The notes beneath the pieces are model-generated. The model saw only the letters and a list, made by a program, of their open reading frames with translations, did no database searches and had not been told where the DNA came from. The position numbers and the translations under genes were made by a program. A stretch of 64,000 nt of DNA from Devosia sp. (lineage in GTDB: Bacteria > Pseudomonadota > Alphaproteobacteria > Rhizobiales > Devosiaceae). Location: assembly GCF_025809055.1 (NCBI RefSeq), contig NZ_CP075529.1, positions 1,364,001 to 1,428,000 on the forward strand, in the 5' to 3' direction. Shown here in pieces: positions 42,070 through 53,448 of this stretch (position 1 is its first letter; each line of letters begins with the position of its first letter).

Positions 42070-42687
42070 TTGCGCCACCGGCCTGACCGGTTGGCGCAAT
42101 ATTGTTTTCAGCCGGTCGGCGGCTGTGCGGCGTGGATCGCTGAGATAGATTTCGTGGTGCGGCCCGTTAAAGGTGAGCCCCATGTCTGGCATGATCGCAT
42201 CATGCAGACGCGCCAGTACCGGCCCCTCCGCATCGTAGCTGCCCACATGCAAAGCCTGGAGGCACAGGCCTTCTGCCAACTCGGCGACACGAAAGCCCGG
42301 CGGAGTCGCCCCCCGCTTCCCTTCGGCCTTGGCGAGGGCCAGATCGAGGCTCGATTGCCCAACCCTGTCGGGCAGCATGATCATCATCGTCCACTGCCAG
42401 TTTTGTTTGCGCCGGGCGACGAAATCCGCGGGATCCTTGCTCCACCACAGCCCTTCGAGCGGCGGCACCACAAAGTCGCCCTCCCCGGCCGCCCTGGCGG
42501 CGAACTTTGCGCCATAGCTGACCGTATAGAGCCACTCGACCGCGCGGACATAGTCCGGGCTGACATTGGGATCGCCCGCCCCGTCCACCATCAGGAACCG
42601 CAGCCGGGGCACGGTGACCAGCTCAAAATCCCGGTTCGCCGGTGCATAAAGCGTCTTGAGCGACTTGCGGACATCCAGCTTCGTCAT
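42067..42687 (-). CDS. GyrI-like small-molecule-binding domain protein
   Basis: A 206-aa soluble protein of the GyrI-like/SOUL-type ligand-binding fold. 'RLRFLMVDGAGDPN', 'PPLEGLWWSKD', 'ALHVGSYDAEGPVLARLHD' and 'HHEIYLSDPRR' are typical of the stand-alone family. These proteins bind or hydrolyse small hydrophobic compounds. No DNA-binding domain is present, unlike AraC- or MerR-fused versions. Confidence 0.85.
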   Translation of the reverse strand: MTKLDVRKSLKTLYAPANRDFELVTVPRLRFLMVDGAGDPNVSPDYVRAVEWLYTVSYGAKFAARAAGEGDFVVPPLEGLWWSKDPADFVARRKQNWQWTMMIMLPDRVGQSSLDLALAKAEGKRGATPPGFRVAELAEGLCLQALHVGSYDAEGPVLARLHDAIMPDMGLTFNGPHHEIYLSDPRRTAADRLKTILRQPVRPVAQ

Positions 42688-42777
42688 GGGCTCGCCCCAT
42701 TCACATTACAATCGGTTCACAAACATTGCAGAACGCCGCTGCACCCCCCATCTTTGCCTGAAATAACGGGAGCCGAC

Positions 42778-43461
42778 ATGTTCAATATCGACCAGATCCT
42801 CAAGACCCTGCAAACCGACAAGAATGCCCAGCGTACCGCCATGACCGGCGCCGCCGGCCTGGCAGCAGGACTGCTGCTGTCTGGAGGAAAGCCCGGAAAG
42901 CTGCTCGGCAATGCGGCAAAGGTGGGCGCCATGGCAGCCGTCGGGGGTCTCGCCTACAAGGCTTGGCAGAATTACCAGCAGGGCCAGAGCGGTCAGGCTT
43001 CGCCTCCGAGCGAGGACAAGTTCATTCCCGCGCCCGACACCGCCGCGCAGGAAGAACTGGGCAAGACCCTGGTTCGGGCCATGATCGCCGCCGCCAAGGC
43101 GGACGGCCGCATCGACGCCGAGGAAAAGGAAGCGATCTTTGAACGGCTCAAGACCATGCCGCTCTCGGCTGAGGAAAAGGCCTGGGTCTTCGACGAACTC
43201 TCGACGCCGCTCGACATCAATGCGGTCGTAGCCCGCGCCGATACGCCCGAGCATGCCGCCGAAATCTACGCCGCCTCGCTCGTGGCCATCAGCGCCGACA
43301 CCGCCGCCGAACAGGCCTATCTCGAGGCACTGGCAACCAAACTCAAGCTGGACCCGGCCCTGGTCACCGAAATCCATCGCCAGGCCGGCGAAAAAGCCCC
43401 CGAGCCTGCACCGGTCCCCGCTTCGCCCTGGGCCTATACGCCAAACAGCAGCAATGTCTGA
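42778..43461 (+). CDS. DUF533 protein (YebE-like, TerB-type domain)
   Basis: A 227-aa protein. The N-terminal glycine-rich hydrophobic segment ('AAGLAAGLLLSGGKPG', 'VGAMAAVGGLAYKAWQ') is followed by a TerB-like helical domain with 'VRAMIAAAKADGRIDAEEKE', the DUF533 hallmark, and a Pro/Ala tail. YebE-like proteins are inner-membrane associated and stress related; exact role unknown. Confidence 0.9.
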   Translation: MFNIDQILKTLQTDKNAQRTAMTGAAGLAAGLLLSGGKPGKLLGNAAKVGAMAAVGGLAYKAWQNYQQGQSGQASPPSEDKFIPAPDTAAQEELGKTLVRAMIAAAKADGRIDAEEKEAIFERLKTMPLSAEEKAWVFDELSTPLDINAVVARADTPEHAAEIYAASLVAISADTAAEQAYLEALATKLKLDPALVTEIHRQAGEKAPEPAPVPASPWAYTPNSSNV

Positions 43462-43653
43462 CCGTTTGCCGCGCGGTGTTTCATCCGCGCGGCACCGACC
43501 TTTGCATTTCTGAACCGGGTCGATGGCTGCACGGCATGATTGAGAAGGCCGGGCACGTCCACCGAACCAGCCGAGCCGAGGCTATCCCCCTAAAAGGGTG
43601 ATGACGGCCACCCGGCGCCATGCTTGATTGGCGCATCCTGGGGGTGCCATGCC

Positions 43654-44256
43654 ATGTCCGAACCTGCCCAAGCCGACCGCCCACCCGTTCGCCATCCGCT
43701 GTTTCTGGGCTGGGGCGGGTTCTTTCTGCGCCTCAAGGACCAGGGGATCACCCCGGAAGCCGAGGGCCTGAGGTTCCCGCGCGACGGGAAAATCACCTTC
43801 AAGCCCTATAGCGACATCGTCGAGGTCAACCTGTCGATGAACGCCATGCCGCGCGGAGCAGCTACCGCCCAGACCAGCATCCGCTTCTTCAACGGGCTGA
43901 TCCTGCGGGTGTTGAACACAGATGCATGGGGCAATGCCAATGACGACCAGACGCAGCACTATTACCGGTTCAAGGCCGACTTTCACGAGCGGCTGCTGGC
44001 CAACGGTGCTGCCCGCAACATCCGCTTCACCACCGGCACGACGCCAGGGCGGGCCAAGGCCCAGAAGGTGATCCTGGCGATTGCGGCAGCCTTCTTCATT
44101 GGCACGCCGATCGTCTTGTTCGTCATCACCCGACAGGCCGAAGCCCTGTTCATCATGCTGGGCGGTGCCGCTCTGGTGATCCCGTTCTTCCGGGCCGCCG
44201 ACCGCAACGCGCCCGCCAGTTACAACCCCAGCGATCCACCCGACATGCTGCGTTGA
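43654..44256 (+). CDS. Hypothetical membrane protein
   Basis: A 200-aa protein with a soluble beta-rich N-terminal part ('FPRDGKITFKPYSDIVEVNL', resembling a PH-like domain) and two helices near the C-terminus (VILAIAAAFFIGTPIVLFVI and 'LFIMLGGAALVIPFF'). The start at 43654 is chosen over 43624. I do not recognise the family. It is convergent to the next gene. Confidence 0.7.
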   Translation: MSEPAQADRPPVRHPLFLGWGGFFLRLKDQGITPEAEGLRFPRDGKITFKPYSDIVEVNLSMNAMPRGAATAQTSIRFFNGLILRVLNTDAWGNANDDQTQHYYRFKADFHERLLANGAARNIRFTTGTTPGRAKAQKVILAIAAAFFIGTPIVLFVITRQAEALFIMLGGAALVIPFFRAADRNAPASYNPSDPPDMLR

Positions 44257-44277
44257 GCATCCGCAGGCACCCAAGCC

Positions 44278-44787
44278 TCAGCGGCGTACTTCTCCGGCCC
44301 AGGCCCTGATCTGGTCGGCCGGATCGGAAGTCGCGGCATAGCTGCACCGCAGGCCACGCGTCACCGACTTGTCGGGCCATAAAAGCAAGGTGATTGCGTA
44401 GTTCCGGCTACCCGAAACAAAATCGTAATCCGCATGGACCCAATCATGGTCCGCGAACGAGACGACTTGCGGACCGCTGCGGCGCGAGCCATCGGCGATC
44501 ACACTCGGGTCAATATCCTTGCGATCGCTTACCATCGAGGCGAGCATGGCAAAATCGATCTGGCCCCATGGCAAATTGCGGTCATCGGTCAGGTCTTCGG
44601 CCCGGAAGGCCTTGCTGCCGGCATGGGAAAAGACCACGCAGACCAACCGCGCCTGCTGGCAAGCACGATCGCAGTCTTGCCGGGCCACGTTCGCCCCGCC
44701 CTGCAGCCTCAGGCCCCAGGGGTCTTCCTGACCGAGGGACGGCGCCGCACAAAGGGCCAGGGCGAGCACGGCCGCCCGCAACCTCAT
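44278..44787 (-). CDS. Hypothetical exported protein
   Basis: A 169-aa protein with a signal peptide (MRLRAAVLALALCAAPSLGQ). The mature part has four Cys (including 'DCDRACQQARLVCVVFS'), suggesting disulfides, and no recognised domain. Its start overlaps the stop of the upstream 73-aa gene by four bases. Confidence 0.75.
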   Translation of the reverse strand: MRLRAAVLALALCAAPSLGQEDPWGLRLQGGANVARQDCDRACQQARLVCVVFSHAGSKAFRAEDLTDDRNLPWGQIDFAMLASMVSDRKDIDPSVIADGSRRSGPQVVSFADHDWVHADYDFVSGSRNYAITLLLWPDKSVTRGLRCSYAATSDPADQIRAWAGEVRR

Positions 44788-45005
44788 TTTCCGGACCGCT
44801 TGATCGACTTGATCGCCAGTGGGGGGATGCCGGATTTTTCGGAGATCGCACGGTCCTGTTCCATGATGGCGGCACGCGCCGGCTCATCGCCATCGAGCCC
44901 GCCGAGCAGGCTGGCATCGACCTTGCGATTTGACCGCTGGCTGCCGTCTTCATAGACGATGTCGAACATCACGAATTCGGTGCGGGCGGTTGGTTTCTTG
45001 GCCAT
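44784..45005 (-). CDS. Small conserved hypothetical protein (73 aa)
   Basis: A 73-aa soluble, charged protein, 'VMFDIVYEDGSQRSNRKV' followed by 'GLDGDEPARAAIMEQDRAI'. The start has AAAGGAG (read on the minus strand) upstream. The overlap with the following gene indicates an operon. No function recognised. Confidence 0.75.
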   Translation of the reverse strand: MAKKPTARTEFVMFDIVYEDGSQRSNRKVDASLLGGLDGDEPARAAIMEQDRAISEKSGIPPLAIKSIKRSGK

Positions 45006-45079
45006 TCTGGCCTCCTTTCAAACGGCAAACCGCGAGCCATTCCGGCTCGCGGTCGCCAAATTCACTGCAAGTGTTGGGG

Positions 45080-45370
45080 CTAGCGATAGATGCCTTCGCC
45101 CTGCTCGTCGATGATCTGCCGGCCCTTGCTGAGGGCCAGGGCGACCAGATCGTCCACCGAGCTCATGCGGTCGGCGCGGATATAGCGATAGCTCTTGAGT
45201 TCGCCACCGACATCCTTCTCGATCAACCCGGCGAGCTGATACTCACTGCCCGCGCGCATCTCGATGGCCTTGATGGCAAAGCCCTTGTAGCTCTCCTCAC
45301 CCAGCACCTTGTCTGCCTTTGGCGCCGCATCGGACGAACCACCGCCAAAGAGTTTTTTCAGAAACGACAT
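45080..45370 (-). CDS. HlyU-family protein
   Basis: A 96-aa protein matching the HlyU domain family: 'MSFLKKLFGGGSSD' start, 'ESYKGFAIKAIEMRAGSEYQ' and 'YRYIRADRMSSVDD'. Despite the name inherited from the haemolysin regulator, most members in this order have no known target. The start at 45370 follows GGAGAACC and excludes the longer frame that overlaps the DUF2442 gene. Confidence 0.85.
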   Translation of the reverse strand: MSFLKKLFGGGSSDAAPKADKVLGEESYKGFAIKAIEMRAGSEYQLAGLIEKDVGGELKSYRYIRADRMSSVDDLVALALSKGRQIIDEQGEGIYR

Positions 45371-45380
45371 GCGGTTCTCC

Positions 45381-45674
45381 TCACGAAATGATCCTGCGGC
45401 CGGGCCGGGGGCGCTCCAGCGCGCCGTGTTTGTCCATCTCCTCCTGCAACCAAAGCGGCGAGATGTCAAAATAGTTCGGCCACATCGGCTTGCCGTTGAC
45501 CAGTTCGACTTTGGCGAAATAGCGCCGGTCGCGCAGGGGCTCGGTGCCCTCCCCGCGCTCGGCCAGCATTGGCGCCGCGTTGAACGTGCCGAATGTGCCA
45601 TCCGAAAACGTCACCACCAGCTTGAAGGGAATGGTGGCGCGGATCGAGGTCAGCTTGAGGGGTGGAGCGGCCAT
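45381..45674 (-). CDS. DUF2442 protein
   Basis: A 97-aa protein of the DUF2442 family: 'LVVTFSDGTFGTFNAAPML', 'YFAKVELVNGKPMWPNYFDI' and 'ISPLWLQEEM'. Related proteins are often antitoxin-like partners of DUF4160 toxins, but no such gene is adjacent. It lies between rpoD and the HlyU-like gene, ten bases from each, so may be cotranscribed with them. Confidence 0.88.
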   Translation of the reverse strand: MAAPPLKLTSIRATIPFKLVVTFSDGTFGTFNAAPMLAERGEGTEPLRDRRYFAKVELVNGKPMWPNYFDISPLWLQEEMDKHGALERPRPGRRIIS

Positions 45675-45684
45675 TGAGCCGCTC

Positions 45685-47736
<2,052 letters not shown>

Positions 47737-47927
47737 CTGCTGCTCCTCGGGACCCGTGGGCGGGCGGTCCCGGCTGTGTCTTAGGTGGTGACAACTCAAG
47801 ACAAGGTAAAGGGCGTTTCACCGGAGCGTTACGGCTCCCGGCAATTCTGGTCGCTTCCGGGCGCATATGGCAAGTGATTCGCCATAACGCAAAACCGCGC
47901 ACCGTCGCACGCCTCCAGGGATATCCC
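47737..47927. promoter_or_regulatory. dnaG-rpoD intergenic region
   Basis: 191 bases between dnaG and rpoD, likely to hold an rpoD promoter. A short inverted repeat (CCGGAGCG/ CGGCTCCCGG region, about 47820-47841) is visible. No further element recognised. Confidence 0.4.
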
Positions 47928-49868
47928 CTAAAAACTGCGAGTTGCGCGTCCCGATAGCGAACCAAATCCTTCGATCAATGCCTCTGTGCCATCGACAGTG
48001 GTAATCTGGTTCTTGATGTCACGCAGCCTTTCAAAGGTTTCTTCGCTCGGGTCTTCGCCCAGCGCCGCTTCGGCTGCCTTGAGTTCCTTATTTAGCTGAA
48101 CTTTCTTGTTATGCAAGGCCAGCGCGTGACTCAATCCGGTCTCTGCGTCAGGCAGCGCAGTCTCGGGCGCCACCTGCCACACCCCCTGCTTCTGCAATGT
48201 TTCGGCCATGCGCTCCAGGGCCGGGCCGTGCCCCCTGGCGCCCAGCGCAGCGCTCAGGTCCTGGGCGGAAATATCGTGATGACGCACGGCAAGCGCCAGA
48301 ATATCGCCCAGCACCTTCTGGGCCAGAGGCGTCTCGCAATCGAGTGCCGCCAGCGCCTCAAAATGGTCTTCGACCAGGGCCGGGTGATTGACCAGCGTCA
48401 GCACCACGATCGCCTCGCGCGGGGATGCCTCGGCGACGCCGCCAGAGCGCAGCAACCGCGAATTGCGCAGCGTATCCGACACGACGAGGCGCGGCGTGCC
48501 CCGGGCCGGATAGCCATAGGCGCCGCTCTGGCCATAGGCCGGCTTGCCGCCGCCGCGCCAGTTGTCCCGCCCGGTCTGGCGCAGGGGCGCAAAGAAGGCC
48601 TTGAGCTTTTCATCGAACGCCTGGCCATAGTGGAACCGGACGGTCGAGTCCTGAATGGCATTGGCCCTCTCGCGTAGGCGCGCCTGCAAGGCCGCGCGCT
48701 CCTCGGGAGCCTCGGGCACCAGCCCGCCCGTCTCAAAGCTCCAGACCATGTCGGACAGGCTTCGGGCCTTCTCGATCACTTCGGCAAAGGCGCCCCGGCC
48801 CTGCGCCTTGATCAGGTCATCAGGGTCCTGGCCCTCGGGCAGCGTGGCAATCTTGACGCTTTTACCCGGCTTGAGATGCGGCAGGATGAGATCGGCGGCC
48901 CGCTCGGCGGCCTTGAGCCCCGCCTTGTCGCCATCGAAGCACAGGACAGGATTGTCGCTCATGCGCCAGAGCAGTTGCACATGCTCCTCGGTCAACGCCG
49001 TGCCCAGGGGCGCGACGGCCCCCTCGAACCCGGCCGAAACCGCAGCGATCACATCGAGATAGCCTTCCACCACGATGACCGTGGCCCCATCGCGCGCCGC
49101 CGCCCGGGCCGATTGCCCGTTATAGAGCGTCTGCCGCTTGGAAAAGAGCTCGGTCTCGGGAGAGTTGAGATATTTTGCCGGCACATCCGGCGACATGGCC
49201 CGCCCGCCAAAGGCGATCACCCGCCCGCGAAAATCGCTGATCGGGAACATGACGCGGTTGCGAAAGCGATCATAGGTCAGCGGATCGTCGTCGCGGCTGG
49301 TGACCAGGCCGGTGTCGATCATCGCCTGTGCGGAAACGCCATTGGCCGCCAGATGCTCCTTGAGCCCATTGCGGCTATCGGGGGCAAAACCGATGCGGAA
49401 CCGGCTCTGGCTCTGCGGCGACACGCCCCGGTCGAACAGATAGCCGCGCGCCCGCGCCCCGATATTATGGGCCAATGCGGCCTCGAAATATTTCGTCGCC
49501 AGGTCCATGACGTCGATCAGGGTGCGCTGGGCCGCCTCGCGTTTTTCGGTGCGTTCGTCCCGCGCCGGCATGGCGACGCCCGCCATCCCGGCCAGCTTCT
49601 CGACCGCTTCGGGAAAACTCATCCCTGCCTTTTCGGTCAGGAACCGGAAGTGGTCGCCGCTCGCGCCACAGCCAAAGCAGTGATAGATGCCGCGGCGGTC
49701 ATCGGCGTGAAAGCTGGGGCTCTTCTCGGCATGGAAAGGGCAACAGGCCCACATATCGCCCTTGCCCGGCTGGCTCTTGCGCTTGTCCCAAAGGACGTGC
49801 TCGCCCACCACCTGCGTAATCGGCAGGCGCTGACGGATCTCCTCCAAAAAGGTATCGGTGAAGCGCAT
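47928..49868 (-). CDS. dnaG: DNA primase DnaG
   Basis: A 646-aa primase that makes RNA primers for replication. The CHC2 zinc finger is visible as 'CCPFHAEKSPSF' and 'YHCFGCGASGD', followed by the TOPRIM catalytic core ('VVEGYLDVIA', 'LCFDGDKAG') and a C-terminal helical region that binds the helicase. Starting MRFTDTFLEEIRQRLPI is conserved. It precedes rpoD as in other members of the order. Confidence 0.97.
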   Translation of the reverse strand: MRFTDTFLEEIRQRLPITQVVGEHVLWDKRKSQPGKGDMWACCPFHAEKSPSFHADDRRGIYHCFGCGASGDHFRFLTEKAGMSFPEAVEKLAGMAGVAMPARDERTEKREAAQRTLIDVMDLATKYFEAALAHNIGARARGYLFDRGVSPQSQSRFRIGFAPDSRNGLKEHLAANGVSAQAMIDTGLVTSRDDDPLTYDRFRNRVMFPISDFRGRVIAFGGRAMSPDVPAKYLNSPETELFSKRQTLYNGQSARAAARDGATVIVVEGYLDVIAAVSAGFEGAVAPLGTALTEEHVQLLWRMSDNPVLCFDGDKAGLKAAERAADLILPHLKPGKSVKIATLPEGQDPDDLIKAQGRGAFAEVIEKARSLSDMVWSFETGGLVPEAPEERAALQARLRERANAIQDSTVRFHYGQAFDEKLKAFFAPLRQTGRDNWRGGGKPAYGQSGAYGYPARGTPRLVVSDTLRNSRLLRSGGVAEASPREAIVVLTLVNHPALVEDHFEALAALDCETPLAQKVLGDILALAVRHHDISAQDLSAALGARGHGPALERMAETLQKQGVWQVAPETALPDAETGLSHALALHNKKVQLNKELKAAEAALGEDPSEETFERLRDIKNQITTVDGTEALIEGFGSLSGRATRSF

Positions 49869-49926
49869 ATGTGCTAGTTAGGCATTTGCCACGGCAAAGT
49901 CACGAGCCAGGAACTTATCCACACCC

Positions 49927-50316
49927 ATGCCGCAAACCAAGATGCCCACGCCCGTGCTGCTCGCCCTGACGGTTGGCCCGGCCATCCTGATCGGCGCAAC
50001 CCTGTGGGTTGTCGGTGACCTCGTGCCGGCCTGTACGGTGACCGAAGACAGCCGCCAGACCTCGCCCGACGGGCAGTTCGATCTCGTCACCTTCTCCCGT
50101 GATTGCGGCGACACGCCCGCCAATATCCAGGCCGCCTTGGTGCCCCCTGACGAAGAGGTGCCATTTGATGCCGCCAGTTTCGTGTCGGTGGCCGCCATGG
50201 CCGACCTCGCGCCCCGCTGGGATGGCTATGGCAATATCGAAATCACCCTGCCCCAGGGCGCCGAAATCCTGCGCCAGGACGACGCCGTCGCCGGCATTAC
50301 CGTCATCTATCGCTAG
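49927..50316 (+). CDS. Hypothetical exported or anchored protein (129 aa)
   Basis: A 129-aa protein with an N-terminal hydrophobic helix (VLLALTVGPAILIGATLWVV) and a small extracytoplasmic domain with 'SPDGQFDLVTFSRDCGDTPA' and 'DGYGNIEITLPQGAEIL'. Two Cys may form a disulfide. It overlaps the convergent hydrolase gene by four bases. No family name recognised. Confidence 0.75.
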   Translation: MPQTKMPTPVLLALTVGPAILIGATLWVVGDLVPACTVTEDSRQTSPDGQFDLVTFSRDCGDTPANIQAALVPPDEEVPFDAASFVSVAAMADLAPRWDGYGNIEITLPQGAEILRQDDAVAGITVIYR

Positions 50317-51359
50317 CCACGTCCGGTCTCCGCACGGATCAGGTTCACCTCATCCGCGCGATAGGGCCGCCCATCGGCATGGAACACATCGTGGAACCAC
50401 GGGTCGGGTGGCGCCGAAACATAGGGATTGGCCCAACTGTCCCATGGATAAAGCGTCTGCGAACGGCCTGCCACCAGCCCCCAGCAATAGGACGCGATCT
50501 TTTCGCGCCGCGCGATGGGCAGGATAGTCTCGAAGGTGCTGCCGGGGGTGCGCGCCATGAATTCGGTCAGGAACAGCGGCCGGTCCCGCGGCAGGCCGAG
50601 CAGCTTGGCTTCCAGCTTGTCCGGCGTCTGATAGTCGTGAAAGCTGATGACGTCAGAATTTTCGATCTGGATGCGCGCATGAGCGTCGTCGTAAAGCGTT
50701 TCGCCCGACCAGACGCCGGAAGTCAGCGGCTGGGAGGGTCCGGCCGATCGCACCCATTGAAAAACCTGCGGCAGAAGTTCGGAAATCAGCGCCCGCTTGT
50801 TCTCGACTTCGGTGAAGCGACCACCATTGAGATTGCTGGGCTCGTTCCAGACATCCCAGACAATGACCCGCTCGTCCTGCCCGAATGTGCTGGCCACATC
50901 TTCGCAATAGTGGCGCAAGCGCGACCATTGGCTCCGGTCCGCCAGCGCCCTGCCCGGACCCTGCACCCATTGCGAATTGTGGACGCCTGGCCGTGGCTCG
51001 GGCTGCGCCCCCAATGCGACATCGGGGTTCCAGACCGAGTCGAACAGCACCAGCATGGTGCTGATGCCCTTGCCGGCGGCGATATCGAGATAGCGCTCGA
51101 TCCGGTCGCAAAATCCGTCGCGGTCGGTGTGCCAGAGCAGATCATGCAGAAACACCCGCATGGTGTCCATGCCGATATCGGCGGCCCAGCCCAGTTCGCG
51201 GGCGATCGTGACCGCATCGAAGCTTTCCGCCTGCCACATTTCCAACTGGTTGGAAGCTGTCGACGGAACAAAATTGGCCCCGACCAGCCACGGCTGGCCG
51301 GCATACCAGGCATTGGCGCGCTCAACGCTCCAGCGCCCCGGTGCTGACTGCTCGCTCAT
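50313..51359 (-). CDS. GH5-like (TIM-barrel) glycosyl hydrolase
   Basis: A 348-aa enzyme without signal peptide. A (beta/alpha)8 clan-A pattern is visible: acid/base Glu in 'WDVWNEPSNL' on beta4, 'ISFHDYQTP' on beta6 and the probable nucleophile Glu in 'FLTEFMARTPGS' on beta7. Databases often label this type '1,4-beta-xylanase' or cellulase-like; the true substrate is not evident and cytosolic location suggests short oligosaccharides. The downstream direction follows the HdeD-like gene after four bases, so they form one transcript. Start 51359 is chosen to fit this spacing. Confidence 0.82.
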   Translation of the reverse strand: MSEQSAPGRWSVERANAWYAGQPWLVGANFVPSTASNQLEMWQAESFDAVTIARELGWAADIGMDTMRVFLHDLLWHTDRDGFCDRIERYLDIAAGKGISTMLVLFDSVWNPDVALGAQPEPRPGVHNSQWVQGPGRALADRSQWSRLRHYCEDVASTFGQDERVIVWDVWNEPSNLNGGRFTEVENKRALISELLPQVFQWVRSAGPSQPLTSGVWSGETLYDDAHARIQIENSDVISFHDYQTPDKLEAKLLGLPRDRPLFLTEFMARTPGSTFETILPIARREKIASYCWGLVAGRSQTLYPWDSWANPYVSAPPDPWFHDVFHADGRPYRADEVNLIRAETGRG

Positions 51360-51363
51360 GGGC

Positions 51364-51927
51364 TCAGCCGGCCTTGCTGGCCTGATAGAGCCGCCAGGCC
51401 CAGCCGAACAGACCGACTGCAAAGACGATCAGCAGCACGCCGCCGATGATCATGCCAATCGAGGCGCTCAACAGCGGAAACAGCAGGAACACCAGTCCAA
51501 GCAGCACATAGGACACGCCCGACAGCACCACCGGCCAGATACGGGCATAGCTCTCCCGCTCCCGGACAATCACCACGATCTGCATCACACCCACAATGAT
51601 TGCGGCAATGCCCACCAGGCTCGAAAGGAAGGTCACGGTGAACACTGTCGCCAGCAGCGGGCTGATCAGAATCAGCACGCCCAGGATCAACGATGCCGCA
51701 TTGGCCGCCACGTCGAACCAGTAATTGCCGCTCTTGCCGCCACCGAAGGTCAGGCTCCAGAGCCCGAGCGCCCCGTCGATGATCAGCAGGATGGCCCCGA
51801 ACAGCACCAGCACTGCCAGCGCCTCGATCGGCCAGATGATCGCATAGAGCCCTGCCAGCAGCATGAGCGCGCCGCGCAATGCCGTTGCCAGCGCGAACCG
51901 GCGCTTGGTTTGGGACGATACCGCCAT
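51364..51927 (-). CDS. HdeD-family (DUF308) membrane protein
   Basis: A 187-aa protein with six helices arranged as three pairs ('ALRGALMLLAGLYAIIWP', 'ASLILGVLILISPLLA', 'LLGLVFLLFPLLSASIGM'). HdeD is linked to acid resistance in enteric bacteria; the alphaproteobacterial role is untested. GGGGAG lies seven bases before the ATG at 51927, so this start is preferred over 51933 or 51960. Confidence 0.88.
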   Translation of the reverse strand: MAVSSQTKRRFALATALRGALMLLAGLYAIIWPIEALAVLVLFGAILLIIDGALGLWSLTFGGGKSGNYWFDVAANAASLILGVLILISPLLATVFTVTFLSSLVGIAAIIVGVMQIVVIVRERESYARIWPVVLSGVSYVLLGLVFLLFPLLSASIGMIIGGVLLIVFAVGLFGWAWRLYQASKAG

Positions 51928-52152
51928 TTTCATTCTCCCCGCGGCGAGGCCGCTCCGCACATGGCCCGAGCCTAGTGCAATGTTCCGGTTCGGGGAACGG
52001 GCCTGTGCGGGAAAATCAACGCCTCATCGGACATGCCCGGATGACGCACCCGCTATAGATTATCTCCACCTCCGCTCCCATTTTGTGCATTGCCGCAATC
52101 GCCGCGAACGTGAAAAACCGGGCCCACGATCGACCTCCAATCGCGCAGCATC

Positions 52153-53340
52153 ATGCCCTTGCCCCTGTTCACCCTGTTCCTGGCGGCCTTCGCCTTCGGA
52201 ACTGCCGAATTCGTCATCGCCGGCGTGCTGCCCGATGTGGCGCTTGGTCTGGGTGTCTCGGTGCCGGTCGCGGGTTATCTGGTCACCGGTTACGCGGCAG
52301 GGATCGCCATCGGCGGCCCGCTGCTGGCGATCGCTACCAAGACCATCAATCGCAAGACGCTGGTGGTTACCCTTGCCTTGGTGTTTGCCCTCGGCCAGTG
52401 CCTTTGCGCCATGGCTCCGAATTTCGAAGTCCTGCTGGCTGTTCGCATTGCCGTTGCCGTGTTGCATGGCACTTATTTCGGCATCGCTTTCGTGGTCGGC
52501 ACCGGCACCGTGCCACCCGAGCGGCGCGGCTTTGCCATGGCCGTCATCCTCGCCGGACTGACGGTTTCAAATGTGCTCGGCGTACCCGCAGGAACCGCCA
52601 TTGGTCACGCTCTTGGTTGGCGGGCCACCTTCTGGGCGGTGGGCGGCTTTGCCTTTGTGGCGGCGCTTGGTCTCATCTTCTTTCTGCCCGCAAAGGCCGG
52701 TGCGAGTGCGACAGTTGGCTCGTTCCGCCAGGAAATCCGCACCATCGGGCGCCAGCAGATCTTTGTCGGCCTGCTCATCGCGATACTGGTGATGATCGGG
52801 CAATACAGCCTCTTCACCTACATCGCGCCGCTGCTCACGGAGGTGACCAGGCTCGATGCCTCGGCCCTGCCGCCCATCCTGCTCGCCTATGGGGTCGGGT
52901 CCACGATCGGGGTCTTCATCGGCGGGCGCATGGCCGATTGGCGGCTCATGCCCTCCGTGCTCATCATCCTCTCGGTTCAGGCGCTGTTGTTCGCAGCCGT
53001 CTATTTTGCCAGCCCCTATGCGCTGCCGATGATCATCCTGGTCTTGTTCTGGGGTGGCGCCAATTTTGCGATCGGCTCGCCGCTGCAATCGCGCATGCTG
53101 CTCTGGGCCGCCGATGCGCCGAACCTGACCTCGACACTGATTCCGGCCGGCTTCAATGTCGGCATCGCCATCGGCGCCATTCTCGGCTCCTCGCTGCTCG
53201 AGGCCGGGATGGGCTATGGCAGCCTGCCCCTTATCGGCACGGCCAGTGTGCTCATGGCCCTGGTGCTGGCGCTGTGCTCGCATTTCGCGGAAAACCGCAG
53301 TGGCCGTGCGCCACCCCTGCCAATGGGTGCAACCGCCTGA
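52153..53340 (+). CDS. MFS transporter, DHA1 drug-efflux family
   Basis: A 395-aa protein with 12 predicted helices. The DHA1 pattern is visible: 'LAAFAFGTAEFVIAGVLPDV' in TM1, the loop 2-3 motif 'GGPLLAIATKTINRKTLV', 'GWRATFWAVGG' in loop 4-5 and the mid-protein 'PVGSFRQEIRTI'-type cytosolic loop. It resembles arabinose- or chloramphenicol-type exporters (AraJ/Cmx branch). The substrate is unknown. Confidence 0.9.
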   Translation: MPLPLFTLFLAAFAFGTAEFVIAGVLPDVALGLGVSVPVAGYLVTGYAAGIAIGGPLLAIATKTINRKTLVVTLALVFALGQCLCAMAPNFEVLLAVRIAVAVLHGTYFGIAFVVGTGTVPPERRGFAMAVILAGLTVSNVLGVPAGTAIGHALGWRATFWAVGGFAFVAALGLIFFLPAKAGASATVGSFRQEIRTIGRQQIFVGLLIAILVMIGQYSLFTYIAPLLTEVTRLDASALPPILLAYGVGSTIGVFIGGRMADWRLMPSVLIILSVQALLFAAVYFASPYALPMIILVLFWGGANFAIGSPLQSRMLLWAADAPNLTSTLIPAGFNVGIAIGAILGSSLLEAGMGYGSLPLIGTASVLMALVLALCSHFAENRSGRAPPLPMGATA

Positions 53341-53448
53341 AATGGCGTAATAAACTGGTGACCATCCGGCGTGATTTCACCCAGCGGAAAGATTTCCGAA
53401 GCCTTTGAGACGCTATAGGGCAGGAAATGCTCTGCAACGGCGCGGCTC